Source: Sphingorhabdus lutea
GTDB taxonomy: Bacteria > Pseudomonadota > Alphaproteobacteria > Sphingomonadales > Sphingomonadaceae
Direction of reading: 5' to 3'
DNA: 64,000 nucleotides
Assembly (NCBI RefSeq): GCF_001889025.1
Contig: NZ_CP018154.1
Coordinates: 2,469,042 to 2,533,041 of the forward strand
Shown here: one piece after another, positions 63,670 through 64,000 of the stretch
Layout of the letters: the number at the start of each line of letters is the position of its first letter
How positions within the stretch are numbered: the stretch's first letter is position 1
Made by a program: the position numbers and the translations under genes
Notes under the pieces: generated by a model
The model's input: only the letters and a program-made list of their open reading frames with translations
Told to the model about the DNA's origin: nothing
Database searches by the model: none

Positions 63670-64000
63670 TTATTGATAATTAACCGTCACCGGAATCCGG
63701 CCACGAAACATGCCCGACACGCTTTGTGTTATGACCAACCTGCCGCCAAAGGAAAATGTCAAACGGCCATTTTGGTCCAATTGGGCCAATGCGGGCATAT
63801 CATGTTTAATATCCACCACGCGCACCACACCGCCCGATGAAGCGGTCATCTCCACGCTTTGTGGCAATTCAATCCGCACATTACGGCCCGGTGTGCCCTT
63901 CACATTTACCGTCCCGACCAGCGACATTCCCCCCAAATCAATCAATCCGCCCTGCACTGATTTACCGCCATGATGCGGGTTTTATATCAATCGCCCCGCC
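63670..64000 (-). CDS. DUF4402 protein, 5' end outside window, one frameshift
   Basis: The visible C-terminal part contains NVRIELPQSVEMTASSGGVV, LDQNGRLTFSFGGRL and VSGMFRGRIPVTVNY, the beta-rich pattern of DUF4402 proteins, which often occur as exported proteins near fimbrial or Gram-negative surface genes. The frame is broken by an extra base in the A run (T run on plus) at 63981-63984; removing it joins AIDI to NPHHGGKSVQGGLIDLG as the family requires. The signal peptide would lie beyond the window. Confidence 0.65.

Noticed and set aside
1..64000. Prophage, integrative element, CRISPR or toxin-antitoxin locus
   Set aside because: No integrase, transposase, terminase, cas gene, spaced direct repeats or recognisable toxin-antitoxin pair was seen.

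Overview
The window looks like ordinary chromosome of an alphaproteobacterium of the order Sphingomonadales, from a lineage with AT-rich codon choice for that group (perhaps near Sphingorhabdus; the genus is a guess from gene order and protein style). The evidence is the tol-pal/ruvCAB/yebC order, the DUF2312 gene beside pyruvate kinase, rplU-rpmA-GNAT-obgE-proB, DUF3576-leuS-lptE-holA, several lineage-typical secreted proteins of unknown function, and a REP-like intergenic repeat with a GGATTCCGGCC...GGCCGGAAT-type core. I found no rRNA, tRNA, CRISPR array, insertion sequence, integrase or phage gene.

Layout. 1-3.3 kb: end of a TPR protein, a SIMPL protein, the two-enzyme glyoxalase pathway (gloA-gloB) and a small lipoprotein. 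3.4-12.4 kb: one long minus-strand series reading yebC, a fatty-acid desaturase, ruvC, ruvA, ruvB, ybgC, tolQ, tolR, tolA, tolB, pal (Holliday-junction processing followed by the envelope-constriction machine). 12.5-21.9 kb: small conserved genes, pyruvate kinase, queA with a cyclophilin, an acyl-CoA dehydrogenase, a thioesterase, rpsU, an FKBP isomerase and a membrane-anchored nuclease. 22.0-25.9 kb is the most accessory-looking stretch: a membrane-tethered LuxR-type regulator, three small unknown or regulatory genes, DUF1294, a REP-like repeat, and an AT-rich coiled-coil membrane protein gene that begins 9 bases past the stop of nrdB. 25.9-31.9 kb: nrdB, nrdA, a gene-free stretch of about 840 bases carrying a perfect 18-bp palindrome, then class I fumarase and a GFA protein. 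32-43.9 kb: a Tyr/Arg/Gly-rich lipoprotein, a cytochrome P450, PEP carboxylase, rplU-rpmA with structured flanks, GNAT, a metal-dependent hydrolase opposite a TetR regulator, obgE, proB. 44-59 kb: ygfZ opposite pyrC, two DMT transporters, ispG, PAP2, isoaspartyl peptidase, pdeM, a Na+/H+ antiporter, yggS and thiE-like genes. 59.4-64 kb: leuS, lptE, holA and the edge of a DUF4402 gene.

Most genes are core housekeeping. The best leads are: (i) in-frame tandem repeats inside two conserved proteins (an 18-bp unit in yggS, a 15-bp unit in a thioredoxin-like protein); (ii) a structured RNA element with a GNRA-capped hairpin and competing stems after rpmA, and an attenuator-like leader before rplU; (iii) the LuxR-membrane protein-winged-helix cluster; (iv) the unknown coiled-coil membrane protein attached to nrdAB; and (v) four single-base indels in the last 850 bases, three in holA and one in the DUF4402 gene. 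The indels point either to poor consensus quality at this end or to real gene decay. I saw no clearly new multi-gene defence or metabolic system.
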